Part shown: positions 10,442-29,226 of the stretch, one piece after another | Layout of the letters: every line of letters starts with the position of its first letter | How positions within the stretch are numbered: position 1 is the stretch's first letter | Source: Diphasiastrum complanatum | Taxonomy: Eukaryota > Streptophyta > Lycopodiopsida > Lycopodiales > Lycopodiaceae | Reading direction: 5' to 3' | Length of the DNA: 64,000 nucleotides | Assembly: GCA_029204225.1 (NCBI GenBank) | Contig: CM055097.1 | Span: forward strand, 40,962,028-41,026,027 | Position numbers and translations under genes: made by a program | Notes under the pieces: model-generated | What the model was told of the DNA's origin: nothing | The model's database searches: none | What the model saw: the letters and a program-made list of their open reading frames with translations, nothing else

Positions 10442-11187
10442 ATGAAATGTGGACAGGTAGAAAGCCTGATCTGTCATACGTGCGTGTATTCGGATGTGCA
10501 GCATACAAGCACATACCAAAGGAACAAAGAAGCAAGCTCAATGAAAAATCAGAGCAAACAATCATGGTCGGATATTCGAACGGATCACAAGTTTATAGAC
10601 TCTACAATCCAAACACGAAGAAAGTCGTGTTGAGTAGAGATGTGAAGTTCAATGAGTCCACATTCCCTGGATTGAAGGACGAAAAAGGCCATGAGATCTT
10701 CACACTACTGCCGATTCAAGAGGGAGATCGAGGACAAACATCAAATCAGAATGTTGAGCCCCAGACTCCAGAGCAACAGGAAGTCGAAGATCAACCCGAC
10801 GAAGAAGAAACATTCGAGCAGCGACAAATCCGACCCAGAAGGTCGACAAGACAAAGAAGACCTCCAGATCGATACACTGACAATCTTCAGTGGAGCGAAG
10901 ACACAACGTTCGGCCGAGGAAATCCCTTGCATCTATTGTGACAATCAAGCTTCTCAACAAATTGCTACCAATCCAATCTTCCATGCTGGAACAAAGCATA
11001 TTGAGATAGCTCATTACTTTGTGAGGGAGAAGATGCAATCCAAGGAGGTACAACTTCATCATGTGCCATCATCCGAGTGCATAGCTGATATCTTAACCAA
11101 ACCCAAAGATCCATTTTTCAAGTTAAGAAGTGCTCTTGGAATTGTAGATAGATGTACATTAGGCTCGCCAAGTTAGAAGTGAGGAGT
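10442..11187 (+). pseudogene. Ty1/copia fragment: integrase C-end fused to RNase H C-end
   Basis: Starts abruptly inside the integrase C-terminal region (VRVFGCAAYKHIPKEQR, MVGYSNGSQVYRLYNP, VVLSRDVKFNES), followed by an acidic Gln/Glu/Arg linker. Near 10920 the frame changes and the sequence jumps to the RNase H C-terminus (IYCDNQASQQIATNP, HYFVREKM, CIADILTKPKD). The whole reverse transcriptase is therefore deleted. A purine-rich gaagtgaggag precedes TGTTAAAAAT at 11188. This copy lies head to head with the copia at 8182-10441. Confidence 0.8.
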
Positions 11188-11480
11188 GTTAAAAATGTCA
11201 CTTCACCCATAGCCCTTCTCCCTTCAGTATGAGAGCGGTCTTTATCTTCCATGCTAGGAAGTTCGACCCTGAGTCGAGGATTGTATAGATCTTTGATTGT
11301 ATACTGCTTTTTGAGGCCATTGACTTGAATTGTGTTCTCACTTGTTACTGGTTCTTTGTCTTGAATGCTTTGCCTCCTGGATTCGATAGCTTTGTGGCTA
11401 TATCAGATTCCATTAGATCCTATTTTAAAGGGAATATTCCTATAAATGTGGAAGACTAGCTTTTTGTTTTCTAGCCAAAG
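11188..11480 (+). mobile_element. Probable 3' LTR of the preceding copia fragment
   Basis: Begins TGTTAAAAATGTCAC directly after a purine tract. The right end is not clear; another copia polymerase begins by about 11490. Placement rests on context only. Confidence 0.4.
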
Positions 11481-11489
11481 AGAATAGCC

Positions 11490-13113
11490 TATTGCAGCTT
11501 CACTGAAGAGCCGACTACATATCTAGAAGCTGTCCAGACTCCAGAGGAAGAATTCTAAAAGCAGGCAATGTAAGAGGAAATCGAATCAATGAGGCAAAAC
11601 GAGGCATGGACACTAGAGCCACTGCCCGAAAATAAAAAGATCGTCGACTGCAAGTGGGTATACAAAAGGAAAATCAAATCAGATGGCACTGTCGGACGCT
11701 ACAAAGCAAGGCTTGTCGCAAAGGGCTACACACAAAAGTACGGCGTCGATTATTTCGACACATATTCACCAATGGTGAAAATGACAAGAATTCGACTGCT
11801 CCTTGCATACGCTACACAATACAATCTGGAAATTCACCAGATTGATGTAAAGACAGCCTTTCTCCACGGAGATCTAGAGGAAGAAATCTTTATGAAGTAG
11901 CCTGAAGGATTCAAAGACCCCGACAATCGACAATATGTTTGTCGATTGCAGCGATGCATTGATGGTCTGAAGTAGGCATCACGAGCTTGGTACAAGAAGC
12001 TCGACAGTCTTCTGAAGTCTCTAGACTTCACTCCTACACAACCAAATTGTAATGTCTATATAAAGAAAGTAGGAAGAAATTATGTGATTCTGACTATTTT
12101 TGTGGATGACTCCCTAATGATAGGAAACTACTTGATGCTAATCAAGGAAACGAAGAGTCAGATTTCCGAAAGTTATGAAATCACAGATCTAGGAGAAATG
12201 CCTTGGGCTGGAGATCAGAAGAGATCGAATAAGAAGAGAAATGCATCTAAGTCAGTCAGAGTACGCCCGAAAAGTGTTGAAGCAGTATCGAATGATGGAC
12301 TGCAAAGAAAAAGCCACACCAATGATAGTTGGTACCAGACTAACGAAGCAGGATTGTCCGAAAACAGAGGAGGAGAGACAGAAGATGGAAGGTGTACCCT
12401 ACCAAAACCTGATCGGTAGTCTCCTCACAATCTGCAGTACCAGACCCGATTTGGCTTTCTCTGTCTTTTCTTTAAGCCAATTCTCCTTGAATCCTGGCAT
12501 GGCGCATTGGCAAATGGCAAAACGAATCCTGCAATATCTGAAGGGTACCCAAAATATGGGATTAACCTACAAAGCAGACAACGAAGGAAAAGGATTCGAG
12601 CTGCACCACTACAGTGATGCAAGCTGGGCAAGCTGCAATGACGACAACAAGTCCGTGACAGGAGGATGTTCGATAGCGTGCGGAGCAGCAATCAGCTGGA
12701 TATGCAAGAAGCAAACCTTGGTGGCTCAATCCTCATGCGAAGCTGAATATGTCGCAGCTTCAAAGATGGCGAACGAGGTAGTCTGGTTGCAGATGGTGTT
12801 GGAGGCAATTGGCATACCACAAGGAGAACCATGCACGTTAATGATGGATTCTCAAAGTGCCATATATCTGTCCCAGGATCCTGTTTTCCATTCAAAGATG
12901 AAACATATACCTCTGAAGTTTCATCATATTCGAGACTTGATCTCGAAAGGAGAGCTCAAGGTCCAGTACATAAGATCTGAAGACATGGTTGCAGATTTGC
13001 TCACGAAGCCGCTCGACAAACCAATTGGATTGAATATACAAAGTTGCAAGGTTCAAGAGGGGGGAGCGTCAGAAAATGTGAACTCCTGCAACCTTGTTGC
13101 GAAGGTGACGTAG
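11490..13113 (+). pseudogene. Ty1/copia reverse transcriptase and RNase H (plus strand)
   Basis: Polymerase half of a copia element. RT opens with NEAWTLEPLPENKK, CKWVYKRKIKSDG, RYKARLVAKGYTQ. The FVDD active site is near 12100. RNase H follows from 12241 (STRPDLAFSV, YSDASWASC, SSCEAEYVAASK, HHIRDLISKGEL, VADLLTKPLD). Stops in the RT frame include TAG at 11898 and 11973, both where the family has Gln (MKQPEGF and LKQASR). A frameshift near 12210 separates RT from RNase H. Gag, protease and integrase are absent upstream. A G-rich polypurine tract (about 13058-13066) follows the ORF. Confidence 0.85.
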
Positions 13114-13630
13114 CGAAACGAAGCGAATGTCGAAGGGCGAACATACCCCGAAGGTCGAAGGAAAAGTATTTTAGATTCGACCCTGACGACCACGAAACGA
13201 AATGAAAAGACACGAAACGAAGGAAAACAATTTGCGTTGCCAACTGGCAGCTCGACGAGCGTGGTGTATTGTACTTCACGCTCAGCTGAAAGCGTTAGCG
13301 ATAACAGAGAATAACTAACTAGTTGATTAGCGTTGACTTGTCTTGTAATTCTCTGATTAGCTATCTTGTAAACTCCACACAGTGGAGATAAATACACTTT
13401 TTGATCAACAAGAAGATAGAGAGACGAAAATAGAGAGAATAGCCGTGCATGAAAGTCTGCCAACAAGCATAACACAGCGATTGAGCTGAGTGTCAGGCCG
13501 CCAACGAGCGAGACACTGACCAACTCACTCGAATCTCAAAAACAGACAATATAATTGCTCTCTTATCCATCTCATTGTTCTCGTCGTCTTGATTGCTCGA
13601 ATCTTTTATGTTCTGTGATTTGTAGTCGCT
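13066..13630 (+). mobile_element. Probable 3' LTR of copia element
   Basis: Follows the polypurine tract and ends before the LINE. It contains TATA-like gataaatacac near 13387. The LTR ends are not defined and no matching 5' LTR is in the window. Confidence 0.4.
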
Positions 13631-13633
13631 TGC

Positions 13634-15341
13634 TTAGGATCCTGAGGATTTCCGCAAAAGAAAACCAAATGAACACGAACATAATCGGATTCGCGACAGA
13701 TTCGCGACAATCGCCTGCTTTAAGAATGGGGTGAAGGAGATTGGTGGCCCAAGGTACGGGGAAACCATCAACGACAGAGCGGTTGAAACAGTGGGCCAGG
13801 AAAGGGAAAGGGGAGGCGAGTTTGGAACTGGTTTGAGGAGCTCGGCTGAAAGGAGGTCAATGTCAGACGTATGATTGTTCTTGAGTTTGCAGATGGTGGC
13901 ATCAACCATGTCCGAAGAAAAGAGGTCACAGTGGGTAGGACGAGAAGAAAGAGAGATGCAAGGGTAAGCAGTTGTATATAGGTTGGTTGCATAGTCGACC
14001 CAGGATTGAAGAGGGATGGGTGCAATGGATAGGGGCTTATGAAGAAAGATCTTCCAAAAAGTAGCCGAGGAAGCAGAGTGGAGGGAGCGAAGGAGGTAGG
14101 AGGAACGGGAAGAAAAGTAGGCCACCTTCTTTTTGCGGAAGAAGAAAGTGGAGAATTTGAGGAACTCGACATATTTCTGGAAGAAAGAACAGTCGTTGTC
14201 ATACCATTTATTATGGGTACGACGATGAGAAGAGAAGCGGCGAGGGGGTGCAATGGCATGAGCGGCAGTAGGGCGTGTGTGAAAAAGGAAGCTCGGGTAG
14301 TGACATCAGAGGAGGAAGGAAAGTGGTCTAGAAGACGAGAGATGTGGGCAACATAGGCTTGGGATTGATGAGGAGGTATACGATAGCGGGTGGGTCGAAC
14401 AAAGAGGGAAGGTGGAGGAGAAGGCGGATTTGGCGCTGGGGAGAAGGAGAGGTAGAGCAGAGAGTGATCAGCGAGGACTGGGGTAGAGATGGTGAAGGAT
14501 GCCAGCCTCCAGGCAGGGCAATAAAGCAGGAGATGCAATGAAATAGTCCACTACGCTGTGACTGCCACCAAAAGCGGTGGCAAGTATATGCAAAGGAGGA
14601 TGGCCATTGAAGAAGACCGTTAAGGATGATGAGACCGTGTGCTTGAGCCAACATCAGAAGCTGTTCCCCAAAAAGCGTAACCGTCGCTGATGAGTCCTGA
14701 GAATAATGGGCATAAGAGGTATCCAACAGATGAAGAGAGAGTGTGTCAGCAGAGAACTCAGTCTGGCGAGCGGCTGTGCATGCGTTAAAGTCCCCTGCAA
14801 GCAATATGTAACCGTGTAGAGAGATTCTAGCAACGTCGTCAGAAAGGGCCTGAAAAGGATCACCTCCCAAATCCATAAACACTGAAGTGTGGGGAGCAAA
14901 GTAGCACATTGCAGCAAACAAGTCATGGTCCAGCCCCAAGAAGGATACAGTAATCTGAAGCCACAAGTAACGGCCATAAGTATCCTAAGACACCAACCGA
15001 ATAGAAGGAGTATAGACCGAGTTGTACAAACATGCAACTCCACCAGAGGCCCGAAGTATCCTGCCCTGTAGCATAGGTCGTGGAGCAAAAATCCACTAAA
15101 AACCAGAAATGTGCGGAAGTGGGTGTGTGGAAGACTCATACGTCTCTGCAAAAAATAGAGAATCAGTCGAACACAGATAGGTGTCAAGATCGGCCGCTGT
15201 AGAAGAGGTGGAGAGGTTGATGCAATTCCAAAAACTGAATGTGACGCTAGCTGGGGATATCGCGCTGCTCCCATGCCCGAGTACCCCAACTTCCTGTTGA
15301 CGCTTGGAGAAAAAGCGAGGGTTGCCATTTGTGAATATCAC
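13634..15341 (-). pseudogene. LINE ORF2 remnant: endonuclease plus start of reverse transcriptase
   Basis: On the minus strand, an exonuclease-endonuclease-phosphatase domain of a non-LTR element: LFFAETYES (about 15140), YFAPHTS, LLAGDFNA (about 14780-14806) and GLIILNG. A variable linker follows, then the N-terminal RT segment (ICKLKNNHTSDIDLLSAELLK). The sequence ends at 13634 before any RT active site. Frames change at least twice. LINEs usually lose their 5' end; here it is the 3' end that is missing, cut where the copia LTR begins. Continuous with ORF1 upstream. Confidence 0.75.
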
Positions 15342-15389
15342 CCATTGTTGTTTTGTCCTTGCCTCATGAATAATAGTTTTACGCTGTAA

Positions 15390-16331
15390 CTATTGACAGT
15401 GAGTAAGGTCATCATCTATGTAAATTTGAGAGCCTCGGAGAGTACGACGTGCACGAAGAACGGTCTGCTGCCGGTCGTCCATAGTTTTGAATTTGACAAA
15501 TAATACCTTCGGATCATGTTGGAGGCGCCAAGCATACTGGATATCTGGAACTGGGAGCCCCATGTGTGAAGTAATCAAAGAGGTAACCTGGTCCAGTGCT
15601 GTGCCCTCAATAGGAAGACCCGAGAATCTTAAGTTGAGCTTTTTGTCATCCCGACGTTGTTGTTCTGCCAAGACGCCTTGTACCGTGGTGTCTAAGGAGG
15701 GTGCTACAGAAGACGAAGAGGTGGTAGATGATCTCAGGATAGAAGCCCATGATTCGGTCTCACGTACTTCTTGCTCGAGAGTAGGTACCTTTTGTACATG
15801 TTCCATCGTCTCATGAAGCCGCTGTTCAAGAACGGGAATCCACTCAACAGTGTCATGTATTTGGCGCTCAACTAGGGGAAGCTTACTCAGGGATGCCTTA
15901 TTATCCTCAACAGCACGGGAGATATTAGGGATGATGTCCCTCTGCAAAGCACTAAGCGTAGCATGAAGAGAAGCAATTGTGGTAGTCTTAGTAAGCAAAT
16001 CCACACGAAGTTCATTGAGTTGTGAACGAAAAGCGACAGATTGCTTAGAAATGTACTCATTCAGTGAGGAGATGTTCTCGGGAGTGGTGTGCCGCGTGTA
16101 GGTGTGGCATGTGTCTCCCATAGCAGTTGAGGACGAAGCAGCAACCTGTGGCGGTCGAGCGTTGACAGAATTGTTAGGCATGGTGGACGCAATTTCCAAA
16201 GTACGAAGACGTTTGCGAGAGCCTATAGACATAAACTTCTTAGCACGCTTTGTGTGCAAGACAAAGCCTGGAGGCAGGCGAGTCGAAGCCGTAGGATGAT
16301 TTGCAGGAGATAGATGAGAGAGGAAGCACAA
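15390..16331 (-). pseudogene. LINE ORF1-like protein with coiled coil and RRM-like end
   Basis: A 313-codon frame on the minus strand. The middle (about residues 90-200) is helical and charged (RSQLNELRVDLLTK, VPTLEQEVRETESW), typical of a trimerising coiled coil. The end has LNLRFSGLPIEG and VLFVKFKTMDDRQQTVLRAR, like the nucleic-acid-binding domain of L1-type ORF1 proteins. It ends at a TAG after DDDLTHCQ, but the same frame continues with LQRKTIIHEARTKQQW and NGNPRFF. The TAG is therefore probably a premature stop in a Gln codon. It lies directly upstream of the endonuclease, as in a LINE. Confidence 0.7.
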
Positions 16332-16591
16332 CCCTAATCAAGAGTTTTACGAAAATGAGCGTAACTTTTTCATACGACGTCCAATTGATCCGAAAATCGA
16401 TTCAGATCAAAGGTAAGACAGAGCACTACGCAGTTGTCAGATTGTGCTTGCAGCACGGTATGGACTGTACGGATTTTACAGACTGCAAAATTTTTGAGAT
16501 CAAGAAAAATCAAATTTTCAAAACTCAAACTGTTGAGGATCTATTGCAAAAGGATAGCGGCAATGAAATCTTGAGAAACAAGCTTGAGTAG
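16301..16591 (+). other. Short unidentified open frame
   Basis: A 97-codon plus-strand frame overlapping the start of the LINE ORF1 in antisense. Its later part looks protein-like, but I recognise no family. It may instead be non-coding 5' sequence of a mobile element. Confidence 0.15.
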
Positions 16592-16671
16592 CTAAAAGTG
16601 ATGCAAGAAAGTGTCATGCACAAAAAAGGTAGATCTAGTCACAAAGAAAGCTAGAAAGAAGTGAGAGTTGC

Positions 16672-16768
16672 ATGGAGATGGAAGCAGTGAGGAGATGATG
16701 GATGCGTGGAGATGGAGATGGTGATGGAGATGGAGATGGAAGCTTGGAGGTGGATAGGGAGATGGAGG

Positions 16769-16820
<52 letters not shown>
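16672..16820. repeat. (ATGGAG)n minisatellite leading into (GA)25
   Basis: Irregular atggagatgg units to about 16765, then pure GA from 16771 to 16820. The minisatellite appears to grade into the dinucleotide repeat. Confidence 0.9.
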
Positions 16821-16823
<3 letters not shown>

Positions 16824-17883
16824 TAGGATGTAGTTTGGAATAGTTGCCCTACCCTAACTATCCTCTCACCTTCCTAGACATGCTTATCCATGTAATGGAG
16901 GTAGGGGGTTTGAAAAGTCAAACCTCCGGAGGTAGCCTTCCTCCATAAGCAGCCAAAGCCAGCCGAAAGGTGCCGTGTCTGTGCCACATCGGCTTTTGTT
17001 GGATGTAGTCTGCCTCCTGCTTGCATGTGGCCGCTATGGCTCAAAATGGAGGCGGCCTTGAAAGGCTAGCATTAGTGGTAGCCTCTGCCATGTGGTTGGG
17101 GGCTTAGAGAGAGTGACAGGTTCTCTTGATTTCAATATTCATAATGAGAGATGCTACATGAAATGGAGAGTTGTGCATCTCTATGTAACTAACTTGGACC
17201 TTTCAACGATAAATAAGTTTGCATCATCAAATGGCCCATTTGTTCCTTTTTTGATAAATAAGGCAAAATTATATATAAAGGGCCTAAAGTGGTCATAATT
17301 TTCACAATAGTGCTTTATGGGAACCAGTGTAGCATTGAAACATTTGAAACGTAACAAAGGTTTCAAACATTTGAAACGTTGTTAGCTTTTTTAGAGTGTT
17401 TTTCAGGGTTTTGACAAATCCAAGTGCTAATTTAAGGGTTATGAGGTTAAATATAAAAGTGGTTGAATGAGCAGTATGCAAATTGAACAAAAGCGTTGAA
17501 TTTACTGTGTCTCCAAAGGTCATGATCTTTTGTGCAAAAGCCTTCGAATGATCTATTTAAGGAAAGTGTTGGGGGATTAAGATTCTTGGCAGAAATTTTT
17601 ATTGGTTAGGGACCCTAATAGTCACACGAATACCCTTTGGACTCTTTCTTTGGGCCTTAGGGCCCAAAAGAAAAAAACATTTGAAATTTTGAGGTTTCAA
17701 ACGTGTTTGGCATTTGTTTACATTGCATATATCTGGATGACATTTTTGCTCAAGGAAAAGTTGAGCCCGCTGGTCATTTGTGTGGCTAGGTTTTCTTTGT
17801 TCATACTTAGTTTGCTTGGTGGTGCTGATGTGTACTTTTCAGTTTCTGATTTAGGCAATAATCTATAATTCTCTGCTGAGCAG
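16821..17883. other. Intergenic region upstream of the BROX-like gene
   Basis: No recognisable gene. Near 17335-17390 the word catttgaaacg occurs twice. It may contain the promoter or 5' untranslated exons of the BROX-like gene, but no core promoter could be assigned. Confidence 0.4.
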
Positions 17884-17982
17884 GAGCATTGGAGACAGGA
17901 AATTGCAAGACTAGACAAGGAGAAGTTATCATCAAAAGATTTGAAGTGGGAAAGTGACGCTGGGAAATATTCTTCTGATTAG
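17884..17982 (+). other. Possible coding exon of unknown gene
   Basis: After a splice-acceptor-like ctgagcag there are 33 open codons ending in TAG. The product is charged and helical (EHWRQEIARLDKEKL, then SSKDLKWESD). It could be the last exon of an upstream gene or part of the 5' leader of the BROX-like gene. Family not recognised. Confidence 0.25.
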
Positions 17983-18357
17983 TATTAAGTTTGAGTAGAC
18001 TTTATGCCAACTTTTAGCTAAAGCAGTGTACTTGGCAACTAGGTAAGTGGGACAGGGAAAGGAAGAGCCCACTTTAGAAGTGAATGCGACCAAAGTAGTG
18101 AATATCAGGAAATTGTTTTCGCCCTTTTGGTAACCAGGGACTGCCTTTATTCTGAGATTGTTAGAAGGTTTAATTACATAAAAGGCCCATTTTGCAAGCT
18201 GTCTTTTTTAAATGATGATTCTAGAAACTCTTACCGTATGCGTGTTTAAGAGAGCAGTCAATACTGCAACCAAGCAAACTTATTGCTTTTAAAGGTGAAA
18301 TGAGGATTTGGAGACCTAGGATTGTTGTGTTGTCGATTGGATTGTGGCAAAGAGAAG

Positions 18358-25377
<7,020 letters not shown>

Positions 25378-27574
25378 ATAAGGGTGGTTGCTCCTTGAAG
25401 ATTACAGCTGAGAGCTCCACGTCCAATCTTTTGGAAAATTTTGGTTTCATATAGAGTGATGTTTTTCCTCGTGAATCAAACTGTTTTATGGTTGACTTTC
25501 TATGTAGTTTGGCGACATGTGCGCTACGTGCATTCTCCCTGCTACTATTAAAACCAGATTCTTGGAGGAAAAAAAATTACGGGTGCATCTCTGTAACAGA
25601 ATGTATGAAATTCTGCATTATTGTGATTCTGAGAAATGCTTGCTTTTGGCTTTCAATGCTATTGAAGGCAGTTGAGTACCCGATGATATAGATTATGTGT
25701 TTTCTGACAGTAGGAGGTAAAGTCGTCGCATAAACCATATATCTCACATCTTCCACTCAGGAGTAAAGAGAAGACTACATTATTTTTCATTACAAGGGCA
25801 TATCCGTTTCCTTGCTACGTATTGCATTTAAGAGGTAAACCTGAAGAGTGTTGCAAAGGTTAAGTACCTAAAAGGTGACTCAAACAGGCAGAACGGTGGG
25901 AACCAAGGTTATGGAGAACTAGCCCTTTCGACTGAGTTGTGTGTTTGGATGTTTGTTTGTCATTATTTGAGACAAGAAAAGACTGTAATAGTATGTAAAT
26001 AATTATCTTACTGATCTTTTTTTGGTCTCATAACCACAAAACATGAATGCCCATTCCTCAGTATGATTTATTTGATTTGATTTTTTTATGTTGCTCTCCT
26101 GCTGATCTTTGAATAGATGTTGCTCCTTGCTTATCGGAAACATTGAGGCCATCTCAAGCTGAAACTGATTTGATTTATTCCTGGTCTCCAGCCCAGGAAT
26201 AAATTTATTCCTGGTCTCCAGCCCTTTGTTTACACTTTCTAGTAAAAGTTTAATAAGCTCAAAAGGATATGCTGAATCCTTCCGAATCTTGCTTTCCACA
26301 TATGAGGGGAGTTTCTCTTCTCCATTTAACATCAAAATTAATCAGGGTTCCCTCTTATTAGCTCCGAGTACTAACCGTAGGAGAGTTTCCGATTGCTTGA
26401 AATACTTTCCAATTTCTTCATGCTTTATCTGACTTACAGTATAATGTGATGTAGCTTGGAGCATTGTCTTGCCTAGGTGAAAGTTTAAAAGAGGTGCTTG
26501 GATTAAAATTTTCCAATTCTTTCAACTTGTAGAGACTCTTTCTTATTAATATTGCATATCCCATTTGTGCTGCAAATTGGAGTAACTGTTGAAACTTTTT
26601 ACATCCAGAAAATGAACCTCTACAACAAGATTGATAAAGAAGAGTAAGTGAAAGGATGTGCTTGCAATTAAAATTCTTGGGGCGAATTTAAGTTGTTGAT
26701 TTTTCTAGTGTGCAAGTTTGAAGTCAGTTTTTCTGCAAAAGCCAATGAGTAAGATCTGCATTACATATATGTATACCTATTAGAATCTGTGTCTTGGCAT
26801 CACTGCATGAGAAATTATTGCCATTTTGTAATTGGCAATCCAATCAAGACACTTCTTATTTTAAAGGGTGAGCACCTTGGTTTTTCAAGAGGTATTATTG
26901 AACTTGAAATTTGTCAAGATTCAGATATGATCTTGAGTATGTTATCTTGGAAACTTTCAATAAAGCCTGGTAATTCTGGCAACATATCTGCAAAATAAGT
27001 TCGAAGTATTTTCATTGTTTCAATATTTAGGGACGTAGTGTTAGATGAAACGTGCTTTCTTGATTTACCTACGAAGTGGTAGTGTGGCTACAACAAAAAG
27101 TGGAGGTGGGGGCAATACTGCCTCACTCCTCTGATGAAAGTCAGTAGCGAAATATGGAAGTCTTTGATTTCAATACAAGATGAAGCGCATATATATAAGC
27201 CCTAGATGGAGTTAATTAAAGTGAGGTATAATTATCTTATATTTAATTATACAAAAAGATGAAACTCCAAGAAATGCAATCTCAAGTTTTATTATGGTCT
27301 AGTTTGATAGAAGCAGTCCCATTCATGTTGGCATATGCCAAATCCATTGTTGTCTAAATGTAAAGGATTAATGTGTTAAGCATAGCCAAAGCTCAATAAA
27401 TTTGATCATTGTTTGTCGGTCACTCTTTTGGTATTAGTCGAATTATACCATTCAATGTAGCTCAAGCTCATTTTTATTTCATGTAGTAATTGAAGAACAC
27501 TACCCTTCAAGTAAAGCAATGCATCTGAAATTTCTTTGTGTTGTAGTATTTTTCATTTATATGGGATTTATAAC
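25378..27574. other. BROX-like 3' UTR and intergenic DNA
   Basis: No further gene recognised. A 22-bp perfect palindrome lies at 26193-26214, inside two direct copies of a sequence containing ttattcctggtctccagccc (about 26174 and 26205). Confidence 0.45.
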
Positions 27575-28160
27575 AGCGGGTACCTATGCTTACAAGGTAA
27601 TGCCATTTGGATTCGGTAATGAGCCAAGCACCTTCCAACGAGTCATGATTTATGCCTTTAAAGACCACTTACAAAAGTCTCTTGAATTTTTTTTGGAAAA
27701 CATGTGTGTGCACTCCTTACGAATCAAGAATTTGCATTGCTTGAAATAGGTTCTAATCTAGTGTAGATTATATGGCATATCCATTAACCCCAAAAAATAC
27801 CAATATTTGTCACTCATGGCATAGTGTTGGGACATGTTATCTTGCAACACGATATTGCTGTCAATTGGGACAAAATCAAGGTAATATTTTGCTTACCTGA
27901 ACTTGGAATAGTACATGAGATCTTAGAGTTCATGGGGCACTGCAATTATTATCGAAAATTTGTTTTTTGTTTCAGTAAGTTGCCAATCTATAAACTTACG
28001 ATCACACTTGAGTGGACACCATTAGTCATCAAAGCTTTTCACAAGCTGAAGTGAGCATTAGTGTCTACTCCAACCCCTAATTGGACTATTGAATTTTACG
28101 TTCATCCAAATGCTTCCAAATATGTCATTGGTAGCACTTTAACTCAACTGGGAGAATTTA
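27575..28160 (+). pseudogene. Ty3/gypsy reverse transcriptase / RNase H fragment
   Basis: TYAYKVMPFGFGNEPSTFQR and a changed active site (FLEN where the family has F-x-DD), then LGHVILQHDIAV, FMGHCNYYRKF and the RNase H start. The catalytic aspartates are lost and several stops intervene. Gag, protease and integrase are absent. It is abutted at about 28160 by the LTR of the next copia element. Confidence 0.75.
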
Positions 28161-28612
28161 AAAAAGTTGCCAAAAATTGGCAAATCTAGTTTGATCAAAA
28201 ACCATGTAGAATCACGTAAAATGTACATAAGTGGGTGCCACACGTGTGAGGCCATGGAGCCACGTGGGAGACCTACCCTACTATAGGTTAGATCAATTCT
28301 AAAGGGTTGGTGATGTCATTTTGGTGGTGATTCCTAGATTATAGGACATACACCTAAGTTTAAGGTGAAAAATTGACCAACTAGCCACCTACTAAGCATG
28401 ACTCTAGGAAATAGACTAGGGTTTCATTTTAGGGCAAAAAGGTTGAATAAACTTCCTTATTACATGCTGGAAATTCACCTAACTTTACAAAGGAAGTTAC
28501 TTTTGCTATGTATTCCATTTCTCCATAGTGAGGAGATAGATTAGCATACAATCACTCTTGTGGATCTTTCTAAGATCCATTTATAGTCCTAGTAAAGTAC
28601 AGTACTTTCACA
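28161..28612 (+). mobile_element. LTR-1, 5' copy
   Basis: From TTGCCAAAAATTGGCAA near its left end to TACTTTCACA, about 450 bp. It matches 31472-31855 closely. The first few bases differ from the 3' copy (TGTGAAGAATTG). It contains CACACGTGTG at 28239-28248. Confidence 0.8.
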
Positions 28613-28624
28613 TGGTATCAAAGC
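28613..28624 (+). promoter_or_regulatory. Primer-binding site (initiator Met tRNA type)
   Basis: TGGTATCAAAGC directly after the LTR end. It is the copia primer-binding sequence with one change. Confidence 0.8.
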
Positions 28625-29226
28625 CAAGTACAAGAGCATAAGCCATTGATCTAATGCAAATTCAATTCTTAACAAGTATTGATGCTGAAAACTAGTATTG
28701 AGAGGGTGAGTTAGAATATACTTTTTGGTGAGGGGATTTGATTCCAAACTTCGTAGGAGTACAAATCCGTACTGTCCACATGTGGGCACCTTTGAACCTG
28801 CATTTAATGCATGATATTCATTTGATCCAAAGAAATCCAATTTGTGAGATCTTGATGAGATTTTTGGTGCTAATCCTAGGAAAAGCTACCAAGATTGAGT
28901 GCCATTAATTAGATTTGACATTTGTTCATTAGATCTAATTAATCTAGGCTGAAATCAATTCCTTTAAAGTTAATTTAGAGGTCCTGAAAGTACATCAAGA
29001 AGAGTGAGTGTCACTTTTCTATCCAAAAATAGCCAAGATTGGCAAGATTTGATTGTAAGTAGATTTCTAATCTTCATTCCATCTTTGTGAAGGAGTGCTA
29101 GAACTGCAAATATAAGTCCATTTGTTGGATTAGAAATCTAATTTGAGTGAAACACTACAAGAGAGATCTTTGTGAGTTTCTAGAGTCAATCAAATCAATT
29201 TCTTGTTTGTAGAAATCACTAGTAAG

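Noticed and set aside
11490-12031. Idea that stop codons at Gln positions are repaired by RNA editing
   Set aside because: U-to-C editing is known from organelle transcripts of some land plants, while these are nuclear retrotransposons that also carry frameshifts and deletions. Decay is the simpler view.
26003-26335. Minus-strand 110-codon frame downstream of the BROX-like gene
   Set aside because: It contains a translated direct duplication and no recognisable domain; likely chance.
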